Source: Neisseria weaveri
GTDB taxonomy: Bacteria; Pseudomonadota; Gammaproteobacteria; Burkholderiales; Neisseriaceae
DNA: 64,000 nucleotides
Reading direction: 5' to 3'
NCBI RefSeq assembly: GCF_900638685.1
Contig: NZ_LR134533.1
Span: forward strand, 744,001-808,000
The notes beneath the pieces were generated by a model. That model was not told the origin of the DNA. It searched no databases and worked only from the letters and a program-made list of their open reading frames with translations. A program made the translations under genes and the position numbers. Shown in pieces: positions 47,252 through 57,473 of this stretch; position 1 is the stretch's first letter, and each line of letters starts with the position of its first letter.

Positions 47252-50044
47252 TTACAGAGAACGTGCCACTTCGACGATTTCAAATACTTCCAATTGGTCG
47301 CCTTCGATAATGTCGTTATAGTTTTTCAACATCAAGCCGCACTCGTAGCCCATACGGACTTCTTTAACGTCGTCTTTGAAGCGTTTCAGAGAAGCCAGTT
47401 CGCCGGTGTGGATAACTACGTTGTTGCGGATCAAGCGTACATGCGAATCGCGCTTCACGATACCGTCGGTAACCATACAGCCGGCAATATTGCCCACTTT
47501 CGATACGGTAATTACCTGACGGATTTCCACTGAACCGATAACCTGTTCTTTCTCTTCCGGCGCCAACATACCGCTCATCGCCGCTTTCACATCATCGATG
47601 GCATCGTAGATGATGTTGTAGTAACGGATTTCGATGTCCTCGCCTTCTGCCAACTTACGCGCAGAAGCATCGGCACGGACGTTAAAGCCGATAATGAACG
47701 CCCCGGAAGCAATGGCCAAGTTCACATCGCTTTCAGTAATACCGCCCACACCGCTGTGCAATACGTTGACTTTAACTTCATCTGTAGACAGTTTTTTCAA
47801 GCTGCCGGCCAACGCTTCATACGAACCCTGAACATCGGCTTTGATAATCACAGACAAAGATTGAGCCTGGTTTTCGCCCATGTTGTTGAACATATTTTCC
47901 AACTTGGCGGCCTGCTGTTTGGCCAAACGTACATCGCGGTATTTACCTTGACGGAACAGGGCAATCTCGCGGGCTTTCTTCTCGTCGGTCAATACAATCG
48001 CATCTTCACCGGCATTCGGTACGTCCGACAAGCCGAGAATCTCAACCGGAATAGAAGGGCCGGCTTCTTCAATGGCATTGCCGTTTTCATCGGTCATGGC
48101 ACGCACTTTACCGAAAGCCGTACCCGCCAACAGCATATCGCCCTTGCGTAAAGTACCGCTTTGAACCAGTAATGTCGCTACCGCACCGCGTCCTTTGTCC
48201 AAGCGCGCTTCTACGATAATGCCTTTTGCAGGCGCTTCTACCGGTGCTTTCAGCTCCAATACTTCCGCTTCCAACAATACAGCCTCCAGCAAAGCATCGA
48301 TATTCAAGCCTTGTTTGGCCGATACGTTGACAAACTGAACATCACCGCCCCATTCGTCCGGCACCACTTCGTGTGCGGTCAATTCCTGGCGGATACGTTC
48401 CGGATTGGCTGACTCTTTATCAATTTTGTTGACTGCCACCACAATCGGCACACCTGCCGCTTTGGCATGGGCAATCGCTTCAATGGTTTGCGGCATTACG
48501 CCGTCATCGGCAGCCACCACCAAAATCACAATATCGGTCGCTTTCGCACCGCGTGCACGCATGGCGGTAAACGCTTCGTGACCCGGTGTATCCAAGAAAG
48601 TTACCACGCCGCGCGGCGTTTCGACATGATATGCACCGATATGCTGGGTAATACCGCCGGCCTCGCCTTGTACCACTTTAGAGCGGCGGATGAAGTCCAG
48701 CAATGAAGTTTTACCGTGGTCAACGTGACCCATTACCGTGACAACCGGCGGACGGCTTACTTCTGCCACCTCAGCCAATTCGGCACCGTCATCCAAGAAT
48801 GCTTCAGGATCATCTGCGGCGGCAGGTTTACCGATGTGGCCCAGTTCTTCTACCACAATCAGAGCCGTATCTTGGTCGATAGATTGGTTGATGGTTACCA
48901 TCATGCCCATTTTCATCAAGGCCTTAACCACTTCTACGCCTTTTACTGCCATTTTGTGTGCCAAATCGGCTACGGTAATGGTTTCCGGCACCAATACTTC
49001 ATGCACTACCGGCTCGGTCGGTGTTTGGAACGCATGTTGGTTCGGCTCCAGCTTCAACTGTTTTTTGCCTTTTTTGCCGCCACGTGTACGCTCTTCGTCA
49101 CGGCCTGCGTTTCGGTCGCGGTTCTTACCGTTTTTCGCATTGCGCGGACGCATTTCTTCGTCACGGTTGTGGCGGTCTTCTTTTTTATTACGTGCCGGAT
49201 TGGCCGGAGCCGCTTTTGCGCTTTCACTCACTACAGGTGCGGGTTTGGCAGTAGGCTTGGCCGAACGCTGTTCAAGCTGCTTCGCTTCTTTGGCCGTCTT
49301 GGCTTCCTGTTGCGCCTGCTGCTTCATCGCATCGCGACGTGCCTGACGCTCCTGTTTTTCTTTCAGCAAAGCTTCCTGATGGGCGCGCAAAGCGGCAGCC
49401 CTGCGGGCTTCTTCATCACGTTGCGCCTGCTCTGCTTCGCTGACAACAGGCTGAGGTGCAGCGTTTTCATTTTTCGCTTGCGGCTTGTTGTGTTTCGCTT
49501 TAGCAGGCTTGGCCGCTTTCTCAGCTTTGTCTGATTTTTCAGACGGCCTTTCTTCGCCAGACTTCTCAGCCTGCGGCTTTTCGGTTTTTTCAACAGCCTT
49601 GGACGCTTCTTCGGCTTTGCGCACCGCTTCCGCTTCGGCTTTAGCTTTGGCCGCCGCTTCCTCGGCTTCACGCTCGGCACGCGCTTTTGCTTCGGCTTCC
49701 TCCGCAGCTTTGCGGGCTTGCGCCTGTTCGGCTTCTAATTTGGCTTTGGCTTGTGCAGCCAATTCTTCTGCCGACGGAATGGTTACGGAACGGCCGCGAC
49801 GACGGGTTTCTACCTGAACACCGCCTACCGTGCTGACTTCGGCTTTTTTACGGCTGATACTGATCGTACCGCTGTCACTACCGTGGGATTTCTGCAAATA
49901 AGCCAACAACAACTGTTTGTCATCGGAAGTAATCACATCGCTGCCGCTGTTTTTTTCCACACCGGCACTTTTTAATTGTTTCAGCAAATCGGCAACCGGC
50001 TTTTTCAGCTCGGCCGCAAATTGTTCTACGGTTGTGTTGCTCAT
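47252..50044 (-). CDS. infB: Translation initiation factor IF-2
   Basis: 930-residue GTPase that places fMet-tRNA on the 30S subunit. N-terminal IF2_N domain ([24 protein letters not shown]), a long Ala/Glu/Lys-rich linker, a second IF2_N ([25 protein letters not shown]), then the G domain [25 protein letters not shown] and domains II-IV. The linker carries a DUS in frame (ERPSEK). Its ATG overlaps nusA by 4 nt. Confidence 0.97.
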   Translation of the reverse strand: MSNTTVEQFAAELKKPVADLLKQLKSAGVEKNSGSDVITSDDKQLLLAYLQKSHGSDSGTISISRKKAEVSTVGGVQVETRRRGRSVTIPSAEELAAQAKAKLEAEQAQARKAAEEAEAKARAEREAEEAAAKAKAEAEAVRKAEEASKAVEKTEKPQAEKSGEERPSEKSDKAEKAAKPAKAKHNKPQAKNENAAPQPVVSEAEQAQRDEEARRAAALRAHQEALLKEKQERQARRDAMKQQAQQEAKTAKEAKQLEQRSAKPTAKPAPVVSESAKAAPANPARNKKEDRHNRDEEMRPRNAKNGKNRDRNAGRDEERTRGGKKGKKQLKLEPNQHAFQTPTEPVVHEVLVPETITVADLAHKMAVKGVEVVKALMKMGMMVTINQSIDQDTALIVVEELGHIGKPAAADDPEAFLDDGAELAEVAEVSRPPVVTVMGHVDHGKTSLLDFIRRSKVVQGEAGGITQHIGAYHVETPRGVVTFLDTPGHEAFTAMRARGAKATDIVILVVAADDGVMPQTIEAIAHAKAAGVPIVVAVNKIDKESANPERIRQELTAHEVVPDEWGGDVQFVNVSAKQGLNIDALLEAVLLEAEVLELKAPVEAPAKGIIVEARLDKGRGAVATLLVQSGTLRKGDMLLAGTAFGKVRAMTDENGNAIEEAGPSIPVEILGLSDVPNAGEDAIVLTDEKKAREIALFRQGKYRDVRLAKQQAAKLENMFNNMGENQAQSLSVIIKADVQGSYEALAGSLKKLSTDEVKVNVLHSGVGGITESDVNLAIASGAFIIGFNVRADASARKLAEGEDIEIRYYNIIYDAIDDVKAAMSGMLAPEEKEQVIGSVEIRQVITVSKVGNIAGCMVTDGIVKRDSHVRLIRNNVVIHTGELASLKRFKDDVKEVRMGYECGLMLKNYNDIIEGDQLEVFEIVEVARSL

Positions 50045-51552
50045 GCATTACCCTCCGTACTTTCTTCATTGAACCAATGTTCACGGGCCGCCAAAATCAC
50101 TTTTTTAGCATCTTCCTCATGTACACCGGTAATTTCGATTAATTCATCTACAGACAGCTCAGCCAAATCGTCACGGGTCGTCACACCGGCTTGTGCCAAA
50201 TTGCGCAACATATCCTGATCGATGCCTTCCAATTCGCGCATATCGTCTGCTACATCTTCTAATTTTTCTTCGGAAGCAATCGCCTGAGTCAGCAATGCAT
50301 CACGTGCACGGTTTCTCAACATTTCAACAACCTGTTCGTCAAAACCGTCGATTTCCAGCAATTCTTCGGCAGGCACGTAAGCCACTTCTTCCAATGTTGC
50401 AAAACCTTCCTGAACCAGAATATTGGCAGTTTCCGTATCCACATTCAGATTTTCGATAAACAGATTGCGGATTGCTTCATCTTCAGCCGCATGGCGCTCT
50501 TCCGCTTCGGCAACCGTCATGATATTCAACTGCCAACCGGTCAAATCCGCAGCCAAACGCACATTTTGACCGCCTCTGCCAATTGCCAAAGCCAGTTGGT
50601 CTTCAGCAACTATCACATCCACCGAATGTTTATCTTCATCGATCAAAATACGGGTCACTTCGGCAGGAGACAATGCGTTAATCACAAACTGCGCTGTTTC
50701 CGGAGACCATAAAACCACATCGATACGCTCGCCGGCCAACTCATTGGTTACCGCATTGACACGCGAACCGCGTACACCGATACACGTTCCTTGCGGATCG
50801 ATACGCTGGTCGTTTGCTTTAACTGCGATTTTGGCACGTTGGCCCGGGTCTCTGGCCACTTCTTTAATTTCCAGCAAGCCGTCTTCGATTTCCGGCACTT
50901 CCATCGCAAACAGTTTCACCAGGAAATCGTTTGAAGTACGACTTACCACAACCTGTTTACGGCCGGAATTACCGATTTCATCCACACGTAAAAACGCAAC
51001 GCGAACACGGTCGCCGTTACGGAAATTCTCACGAGGAATCATTTGATCGCGCGGTAACAATGCGTCCAAGCGGTTGATTTCCAAAATCACACCGTGACGC
51101 TCGACGCGTTTAACGGTACCCATAATGATGTCGTCTTTGCGGACCAAAAATTCACCCAGAATCTGTTCGCGCTCCGCATCACGGATACGCTGCAGAATGA
51201 TTTGTTTCGCAGTTTGCGCAGCCTGACGGCCGAAGCCCTCGTTCTCAAGCTGCTCTTCGTAATATTCGCCGATTTGGATCGTTGTACCCGGAATTTCCTC
51301 TTGAATCTCTTCAATGGTTTTTTCCACATCCGGATAAGTGTAGTCTTCGTCGGCCACAATCAGCCAACGGCGGAAAGTACGGTATTCCCCGGTGTTGCGG
51401 TCGATTTCGACGCGCACATCCATATGTTCTCTATCTGCTTTTTTCTTTGCAGCAGTACTCAACGCAAACTCAAGCGCTTCGAAAACCACTTCTGTATTAA
51501 CGTTTTTTTCGCTGGCCAGTGCTTCTGCCAACAGCAGCATTTCACGACTCAT
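50041..51552 (-). CDS. nusA: Transcription termination/antitermination factor NusA
   Basis: 503-residue elongation factor: N-terminal RNA-polymerase domain, S1 domain ([15 protein letters not shown]), two KH domains ([51 protein letters not shown]) and two acidic C-terminal repeats ([48 protein letters not shown]). Overlaps infB by 4 nt and follows rimP. Confidence 0.97.
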   Translation of the reverse strand: MSREMLLLAEALASEKNVNTEVVFEALEFALSTAAKKKADREHMDVRVEIDRNTGEYRTFRRWLIVADEDYTYPDVEKTIEEIQEEIPGTTIQIGEYYEEQLENEGFGRQAAQTAKQIILQRIRDAEREQILGEFLVRKDDIIMGTVKRVERHGVILEINRLDALLPRDQMIPRENFRNGDRVRVAFLRVDEIGNSGRKQVVVSRTSNDFLVKLFAMEVPEIEDGLLEIKEVARDPGQRAKIAVKANDQRIDPQGTCIGVRGSRVNAVTNELAGERIDVVLWSPETAQFVINALSPAEVTRILIDEDKHSVDVIVAEDQLALAIGRGGQNVRLAADLTGWQLNIMTVAEAEERHAAEDEAIRNLFIENLNVDTETANILVQEGFATLEEVAYVPAEELLEIDGFDEQVVEMLRNRARDALLTQAIASEEKLEDVADDMRELEGIDQDMLRNLAQAGVTTRDDLAELSVDELIEITGVHEEDAKKVILAAREHWFNEESTEGNA

Positions 51553-51588
51553 GGTTAAAATTCTCCATTAATCTCATTAATAGTATTT

Positions 51589-52020
51589 TTAAAATTTAAA
51601 TTCGGGGCGCAGGCGGGCTTTATCGATATTGCCCAACTCGATATCGACGGTTTTACCGTCAAAAGCAACGCGCACAATGTCGTTTTCACAATTTTCGATA
51701 GTGCCGATAAAGTTTTTTTGGCCGTCTATCGGCAAGCGCGTTTTGATTTTGGCCTGCTGTCCGCTAAAACGAACAAAATCTGAAGCTTTTTTCAACGGAC
51801 GATCCAATCCCGGGCTGGAGATTTCCAAGCGTTTATAATCTACGTCTTCCACCATAAACAAGCGGCTGAGATGGTTGCTGACTGTTGCACAGTCTTCAAC
51901 CGTAATGCCGCCTTCTTTATCGATAAACACACGCAGATCGCCTTGAGCGGTCAACTCGAAATCCACTAATTCGTAACCCAAGCCGGGCAGGGTTTTATCC
52001 AAGATGGTTTGAATATCCAT
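51589..52020 (-). CDS. rimP: Ribosome maturation factor RimP
   Basis: 143 residues. [44 protein letters not shown] and [15 protein letters not shown] are diagnostic. First gene of the rimP-nusA-infB block. A hairpin lies 20 nt before its start. Confidence 0.95.
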   Translation of the reverse strand: MDIQTILDKTLPGLGYELVDFELTAQGDLRVFIDKEGGITVEDCATVSNHLSRLFMVEDVDYKRLEISSPGLDRPLKKASDFVRFSGQQAKIKTRLPIDGQKNFIGTIENCENDIVRVAFDGKTVDIELGNIDKARLRPEFKF

Positions 52021-52040
52021 TTTGCTCCACTGAAAAATAA

Positions 52041-52064
52041 AAAAATGGCCCGATGGCCATTTTT
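52041..52064. terminator. Hairpin upstream of rimP
   Basis: AAAAATGGCC/GGCCATTTTT with a CGAT loop. Looks like an intrinsic terminator but lies in the rimP leader; attenuation is possible. Confidence 0.5.
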
Positions 52065-52286
52065 CCTGAAATTGAAAAATTTATTTATTATAACCTGTTT
52101 ATCTGTAAAAGAAAAGTACGAAATCGATATATTCTTTTTTCTCAAGGCCGTCTGAAATCCGGTTTCCCGGAATCAGCTTCTTCAAACGCCCTTTCCGCCA
52201 GCCTGCTTTCTAAAACATTTCCACCTATCCGATCTAACCCCACGCTAGTTGCCGAAATACGCCCATACATTTTTAAAGAAGAAAAT

Positions 52287-52333
52287 TAAGTGTTATTCAC
52301 TGCAAAATTACAATAAATAGTGAATAACACTTA
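52287..52333. repeat. Perfect 15-bp inverted repeat
   Basis: TAAGTGTTATTCACT (52287-52301) and AGTGAATAACACTTA (52319-52333) with 17 nt between. Not DUS-related and not followed by a T-run. Confidence 0.8.
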
Positions 52334-52530
52334 TTTATAATTTAAAAATCCAAATTTTTATTATTAATCACTAAGACAAATTAGCGGGATTAGATACGGA
52401 ATCAGCATAAGCCGGGTTGCAGAAAACGCTGCCGAAGTCTAGAATCAAACGCTAACATTTATATATTAAAGCTGCTGATCATTCTCAATATGGTTTGGCA
52501 TAACCGATAATCTATAAAGGACAAGCAACC

Positions 52531-53637
52531 ATGCTGCCGACACCGATTTACAATTTTTCAGCCGGGCCTGCTATTTTGCCGGAATCTGTTTTACGTACTG
52601 CACAAAGCGAAATGTTTGACTATAACGGTACGGGCTTCTCCGTAATGACGATGAGCCACCGCTCGGAAGTGTTTATGAGCATTCTTTACCATGCCGAACA
52701 AGATCTTCGTCAATTAATGAATATTCCCGACAATTACAAAGTTTTGTTTCTGCAAGGCGGTGCCAGCGCACAATTCAACCAAGTAGTCATGAACTTTGCC
52801 AACGGTTTCAAACGTGTCGATTCGGTGGTTACTGGCAACTGGTCGCGCATTGCCCACTCGCAAATGGGTAAACTTTCGGATGCCGAAATCCATTTGGCGG
52901 CGCACGGCGGCGAAATGTACAACTACCAAAATCTGCCTCCCGTATCGTCTTGGGACATCAGCAAAGACTCTGCCTTTGTCCACTTCGTCATCAATGAGAC
53001 CGTACACGGCCTGCAATACCGCGAAGTACCGAAATTGGAAGACGGCATGCCGCCACTGATTTGCGATATGTCTTCCGAATTGCTGTCGCGCAAAATCAAT
53101 GTTGAAGACTTCGGCGTTATCTATGCCGGTGCACAAAAGAACATCGGCCCTTCCGGTGCAACAATCGTCATCATCCGCGAAGATCTGCTCGACCGCTGTT
53201 CCGACCGTATCCCCGACGTATGGAACTACAAATCGCATATTGAAAAACAAGGTATGTACAATACGCCGGCCACTTATCCGATTTACATTTCCGGCTTGGT
53301 ATTCCGCTGGCTGCAATCCCAAGGCGGTGTAGCGCAAATGGAAACCATCAACACCCTGAAAGCCAAAACGCTGTACAACGCCATCGACGGCAGCGGCGGC
53401 TTCTATATCAACAATGTCCATCCCGGCGCGCGTTCCAAAATGAACGTGATTTTCACAACCGGCAATGCGGAACTGGACGAGCTGTTTGCCCAAGAATCCA
53501 CCACACGCGGACTGCAACTGCTGCGCGGCTACAAATCCATGGGTGGCATGCGTGCCAGCATCTACAACGCCATGACTCTGCAAGGCGTAGAAGCATTAAT
53601 CGATTTCATGAAAGAATTCCAACGTAGATACGGTTAA
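52531..53637 (+). CDS. serC: Phosphoserine aminotransferase
   Basis: 368-residue PLP enzyme of serine and pyridoxine synthesis. NFSAGPAILPESVL at the N terminus, EVFMSILYHAEQDLRQLMNIPDNYKVLFLQGGASAQFN, the PLP lysine in YAGAQKNIGPSGATIVI and C-terminal GGMRASIYNAM are all typical. AAAGGAC upstream of ATG. Own terminator. Confidence 0.96.
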   Translation: MLPTPIYNFSAGPAILPESVLRTAQSEMFDYNGTGFSVMTMSHRSEVFMSILYHAEQDLRQLMNIPDNYKVLFLQGGASAQFNQVVMNFANGFKRVDSVVTGNWSRIAHSQMGKLSDAEIHLAAHGGEMYNYQNLPPVSSWDISKDSAFVHFVINETVHGLQYREVPKLEDGMPPLICDMSSELLSRKINVEDFGVIYAGAQKNIGPSGATIVIIREDLLDRCSDRIPDVWNYKSHIEKQGMYNTPATYPIYISGLVFRWLQSQGGVAQMETINTLKAKTLYNAIDGSGGFYINNVHPGARSKMNVIFTTGNAELDELFAQESTTRGLQLLRGYKSMGGMRASIYNAMTLQGVEALIDFMKEFQRRYG

Positions 53638-53657
53638 TTTGCCGCAATCCAATACAG

Positions 53658-53698
53658 ACAGCCGTTTCTCCATCATTTAAAGAGACGGCTGTTTTTTT
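53658..53698 (+). terminator. Terminator after serC
   Basis: ACAGCCGTTTCTC pairs with GAGACGGCTGT (one mismatch or bulge), then seven T. Confidence 0.75.
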
Positions 53699-53744
53699 AT
53701 TGACATCCGATACTGCAAGCACTCTACCAGCTGCCTGAACATTT

Positions 53745-53936
53745 AGGCCGTCTGGAAATTAGGCCGTCTGAAATTTAGGCCGTCTGAAATTTAGGCCGTC
53801 TGAAATTTAGGCCGTCTGAAATTTAGGCCGTCTGAAATTTAGGCCGTCTGAAATTTAGGCCGTCTGAAATTTAGGCCGTCTGAAATTTAGGCCGTCTGAA
53901 ATTTAGGCCGTCTGAAATTTAGGCCGTCTGAAATTT
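53745..53936 (+). repeat. Tandem DUS array, 12 units of 16 bp
   Basis: Twelve head-to-tail 16-bp units with consensus AGGCCGTCTGAAATTT starting at 53745 and then every 16 nt to 53921. The first differs (TCTGGAAATT); the remaining eleven are identical. All copies point the same way, and no gene overlaps. Confidence 0.97.
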
Positions 53937-54013
53937 CAATATGCGCAGATTGACAGCTAATCGGCAAGGGCGTAAGTTGAAGCGAAACATACTATTCCAA
54001 CAGAAAGCAAATT

Positions 54014-55462
54014 ATGCGGCTTAACGATTCCAACCTACTGAAAAATCTGTGCTATATCAACGGCACATGGCATAACGAGGATAACGGAAAACGTATCCCC
54101 GTTATCAATCCTGCCAACGGCAACCTGCTTGCCGATGTTCCCGATATGGGCAAAGCAGAAACTAAAGCGGCAGTTACGTCTGCCCAAACCGCGCTTCCTG
54201 CTTGGTCAGCGCTTCCGGCTTCCGAACGCAGCCGTTTACTGAAGCGGTGGTTTGAGCTGGTGATGCAGCACCAAGAAGATCTGGCACACATTCTGACTTA
54301 CGAACAAGGCAAACCGTTAGCCGAAGCGCGCGGCGAAATTGCCTACGGCGCATCTTATATCGAGTGGTTTGCCGAAGAAGCGAAACGGATTTACGGCGAA
54401 ACCCTGCCCTCATCCAACAGCGACCAACGCCTAACCGTACTGCGCCAACCGGTTGGCGTTTGCGCCGCCATCACCCCGTGGAATTTTCCCAATGCCATGA
54501 TTACCCGGAAAGTAGCGCCGGCATTGGCAGCAGGCTGTACTTTCATTCTCCGGCCGGCTTCCAAAACACCGCTTTCCGCGCTTGCACTCGCCGAATTGGC
54601 CGACCGTGCGGGCGTTCCGCCCGGCGTATTCAATGTGATTACCGGTAATGCCGCCGAAATCGGTTCAGTATTAACCGGTGATCAGCGCATACGTAAATTC
54701 AGCTTTACCGGCTCAACCGAAACCGGTAAAAAATTGATGGCTCAATGCTCGGCAACAGTAAAAAGGGTTTCTTTAGAACTAGGTGGTAACGCGCCTTTTA
54801 TCGTATTTGACGACGCGGACTTGGATGCAGCCGTTGCGGGCGCCGTTGCCAGCAAATTCCGCAATGCCGGCCAAACCTGCGTCTGTACCAACCGTTTTTA
54901 TGTGCAGGCAGATGTTTACGAAGCATTTATAGAAAAACTGACCCGTGCCGTACAACAGTTAAAAGTCGGCAACGGCTGGGATGAAGGCGTAACCATCGGC
55001 CCGGTTATCGACCGTCAATCGATAGAAAAAATACGGCAGCTTCTCGACAATGCTGTCGGACAAGGGGCTGATATTACATGCGGCGGTTTTTCAGACGGCC
55101 TCTTTTTCCAACCGACCGTAATTTCCGGTGCAACGCAAACAATGGCTGTGGCACATGAAGAAATCTTCGGCCCGCTTGCGCCCGTATTCCGTTTTACCGA
55201 TGAGGCGGAAGCAGTAAAATTGGCAAACGATACCGAATACGGGCTCGCCGCCTATTTTTACAGCCGAGATATCGGACGCATCACCCGCGTCAGCGAAGCA
55301 TTGGAATACGGCATGGTCGGTGTTAACACCGGTTTGATTTCCAATGCCGCTGCACCGTTCGGAGGCATCAAACAATCCGGTTTCGGCCGTGAAGGCTCGC
55401 GCCACGGCTTAGATGAATATTTGGAAATGAAATATATTGCTTTGGCAGGTGTTAATTCATAA
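54014..55462 (+). CDS. gabD: NAD(P)-dependent succinate-semialdehyde dehydrogenase
   Basis: 482-residue aldehyde dehydrogenase. ITPWNFPNAMITRKVAPALAAGCT, catalytic Glu in LELGGNAPF, nucleophile Cys in RNAGQTCVCTNRF and EEIFGPLAPVF are present; GGIKQSGFGREGS near the end and the overall layout fit GabD. It would feed 4-aminobutyrate carbon into succinate, though no gabT is adjacent. An in-frame DUS reads FSDGLF. The 16-bp DUS array lies directly upstream. Weak ribosome site. Confidence 0.88.
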   Translation: MRLNDSNLLKNLCYINGTWHNEDNGKRIPVINPANGNLLADVPDMGKAETKAAVTSAQTALPAWSALPASERSRLLKRWFELVMQHQEDLAHILTYEQGKPLAEARGEIAYGASYIEWFAEEAKRIYGETLPSSNSDQRLTVLRQPVGVCAAITPWNFPNAMITRKVAPALAAGCTFILRPASKTPLSALALAELADRAGVPPGVFNVITGNAAEIGSVLTGDQRIRKFSFTGSTETGKKLMAQCSATVKRVSLELGGNAPFIVFDDADLDAAVAGAVASKFRNAGQTCVCTNRFYVQADVYEAFIEKLTRAVQQLKVGNGWDEGVTIGPVIDRQSIEKIRQLLDNAVGQGADITCGGFSDGLFFQPTVISGATQTMAVAHEEIFGPLAPVFRFTDEAEAVKLANDTEYGLAAYFYSRDIGRITRVSEALEYGMVGVNTGLISNAAAPFGGIKQSGFGREGSRHGLDEYLEMKYIALAGVNS

Positions 55463-55476
55463 ATACAAAATACCCC

Positions 55477-55492
55477 ATGGCTTGCAAGCCAT
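55477..55492. repeat. 16-bp perfect palindrome after gabD
   Basis: ATGGCTTGCAAGCCAT, next to the DUS terminator; a loopless palindrome, perhaps a protein site or a terminator component. Confidence 0.5.
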
Positions 55493-55497
55493 AAAAA

Positions 55498-55523
55498 AGG
55501 CCGTCTGAAATTTCAGACGGCCT
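55498..55523. terminator. DUS terminator gabD / fabF
   Basis: DUS pair 55498-55509 / 55512-55523 with an A-run, between convergent genes. Confidence 0.75.
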
Positions 55524-55551
55524 TCGATATATGCTGAATACGGTTTCGCTT

Positions 55552-56799
55552 TTATCCGGTAAAGCGTTTGAACACCAAAGTACCGTTGGTACCGCCAAAA
55601 CCGAACGAGTTGGAAATCGCAACATCAATCTTCACGTCGCGCGCTTCGTTGGCACAATAATCCAAATCGCAACCTGACTCGATATCCTGCTCGAAAATAT
55701 TGATGGTTGGCGGAGATTTTTGATCGTGAACGGCTAAAACACTATACACGGCTTCCACACCGCCGGCCGCACCCAATAAGTGGCCGGTCATAGATTTGGT
55801 AGAATTCACCACGACTTTCTTCGCATGATCACCCAATGCCAACTTAATGGCGTTGGTTTCGTTTGCATCACCCAAAGGCGTAGACGTGCCGTGTGCATTC
55901 ACATAGTCGACACTGGTCGGATCCAAACCCGCATCTTTCAACGCACGGTTTACAGCCAAAGCAGGGCCTTCGACATTCGGCGCGGTAATATGGAAGGCAT
56001 CGGAACTCATACCGAAACCCACCAACTCTGCATAAATTTTTGCACCGCGTTTTTTAGCGTGTTCCAATTCTTCCAACACCAGCACACCGGCGCCCTCACC
56101 CATCACAAAACCGTCGCGGCCTTTGTCCCACGGACGAGATGCGGTCAGCGGATCGTCGTTGCGCGTTGACAGGGCTTTCATTGCGGCAAAACCGCCCATA
56201 CCCAAAGTACATACCGCACCTTCCGCACCGCCGGCAACCATTACATCGGCATCACCGTATTTGATCATGCGGGCCGAATCGCCGATAGAGTGCGCACCGG
56301 TGGTACAGGCAGAAACCATGCCGTAACTTGGGCCGCGATAGCCTTTCAAAATGGTTACATGACCTGCAATCAGGTTAATCAGCGAACCCGGAATAAAGAA
56401 AGGATTGATTTTGCGTGCACCGCTTTCCAAAACGACTTTGCCGGTCGCCTCAATGCTCGGCAAACCGCCGATGCCCGAACCGATATTCACGCCTACCCGG
56501 TCTTTATCCAAACCTTCCACATCGTCCAAACCCGAATCGGCGATGGCTTGCAGCGCAGCTGCGATACCGTAGTGGATAAACGCATCCATGCGACGGGCTT
56601 CTTTGGGGCTGATATAGTCGCCGATTTCAAAATCTTTTACTTCGCCTGCAATCTGGCAGGCCAAGTCAGAGGCATCAAAACGGGTAATTTTGCCGATACC
56701 GCTTTTACCTGCCAGCAAATTGCTCCATGCAGTGGCAACATCGTTACCAACAGGCGATACTTGACCCAAACCGGTGATGACTACTCTTCTCTGACTCAT
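55552..56799 (-). CDS. fabF: 3-oxoacyl-ACP synthase II
   Basis: 415-residue KAS II elongating fatty acids and cis-vaccenate precursors. [17 protein letters not shown] start, nucleophile Cys in [12 protein letters not shown], the catalytic His in [11 protein letters not shown] and [14 protein letters not shown], and [15 protein letters not shown] at the end. MSQRRV (56799) is the start; 15 further codons are open. Downstream of acpP, as expected for fab clusters, but fabD, fabG and fabH are absent here. Confidence 0.96.
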   Translation of the reverse strand: MSQRRVVITGLGQVSPVGNDVATAWSNLLAGKSGIGKITRFDASDLACQIAGEVKDFEIGDYISPKEARRMDAFIHYGIAAALQAIADSGLDDVEGLDKDRVGVNIGSGIGGLPSIEATGKVVLESGARKINPFFIPGSLINLIAGHVTILKGYRGPSYGMVSACTTGAHSIGDSARMIKYGDADVMVAGGAEGAVCTLGMGGFAAMKALSTRNDDPLTASRPWDKGRDGFVMGEGAGVLVLEELEHAKKRGAKIYAELVGFGMSSDAFHITAPNVEGPALAVNRALKDAGLDPTSVDYVNAHGTSTPLGDANETNAIKLALGDHAKKVVVNSTKSMTGHLLGAAGGVEAVYSVLAVHDQKSPPTINIFEQDIESGCDLDYCANEARDVKIDVAISNSFGFGGTNGTLVFKRFTG

Positions 56800-56881
56800 A
56801 ATTATCTCGCTGAATAGAATCCGTAAACGCTGCATTCGGCCCAATACCGACCGTGGCCGTCTGAATTCTGTATTTATGAAT

Positions 56882-56920
56882 GAAAAGCCTCTGTGGCAGG
56901 AAATCCCGCAGCAGAGGCTG
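56882..56920 (-). terminator. Hairpin between acpP and fabF
   Basis: AGCCTCTG and CAGAGGCT arms with a G/C-containing loop about 20 nt after the acpP stop; a likely attenuator giving more acpP than fabF mRNA. Confidence 0.55.
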
Positions 56921-56940
56921 TTCGGTATTAGACCACGATA

Positions 56941-57177
56941 TTAAGCAGAGTGTGCTTGAACGTAGTCGATTGCCAATTGTACGGTAGTGATTTTTTCTGC
57001 TTCTTCATCAGGAATTTCGCAACCGAAAGCTTCTTCCAAAGCCATAACCAGCTCAACGGTATCCAGAGAGTCTGCGCCCAAATCATCTTGGAATGAAGAT
57101 TCGTTTTTCACTTCAGCTTCATTTACACCCAATTGCTCAGCAACAATTTTCTTAACTTGTTGTTCGATATTTGACAT
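56941..57177 (-). CDS. acpP: Acyl carrier protein
   Basis: 78 acidic residues. The phosphopantetheine serine is in [24 protein letters not shown] lies 9 nt before ATG 57177, which fits better than the ATG three codons upstream (no spacing). Followed by an attenuator-like hairpin and fabF. Confidence 0.97.
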   Translation of the reverse strand: MSNIEQQVKKIVAEQLGVNEAEVKNESSFQDDLGADSLDTVELVMALEEAFGCEIPDEEAEKITTVQLAIDYVQAHSA

Positions 57178-57473
57178 GTTGGTCATTCCTTATATGCCTG
57201 TATACGGCGGGTTTGAAAAATGTGTTCCGGCACATTGTACCGAATCAATTTAGAGTTTTCCATCTAAAACACGGCTTTTTTTGCCTGCCTGCAGGAAAAT
57301 CCAACCGTGTTTGTTTATCGCGCATATTATCATAGGCTTATTTTAACCTACAAGCAGCTTTTAATTTTAATTTAAAAACAATAAATTAAATTAAAAACCA
57401 GCTAAAATCGCAACAAAAATAACTAACGAAATTATCTTTACAGTATGCCGTTCGCTTTTTTTGCAACATCAAA

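Larger units (their letters stand above)
52021..52530. other. Divergent region rimP / serC
   Basis: 510 nt, AT-rich, no gene or tRNA seen. It carries the hairpin 52041-52064, one DUS near 52145 and a 15-bp inverted repeat (52287-52333). Promoters of rimP and serC must lie here. GAxAAGGAC before serC is its ribosome site. Confidence 0.5.

Noticed and set aside
52021..52530. tRNA gene upstream of rimP
   Set aside because: The region was read for a T-loop and acceptor pairing; only the short hairpin and the inverted repeat were found.
53745..53936. CRISPR array
   Set aside because: Units are 16-bp head-to-tail DUS with a constant 4-nt linker, no variable spacers and no cas genes.
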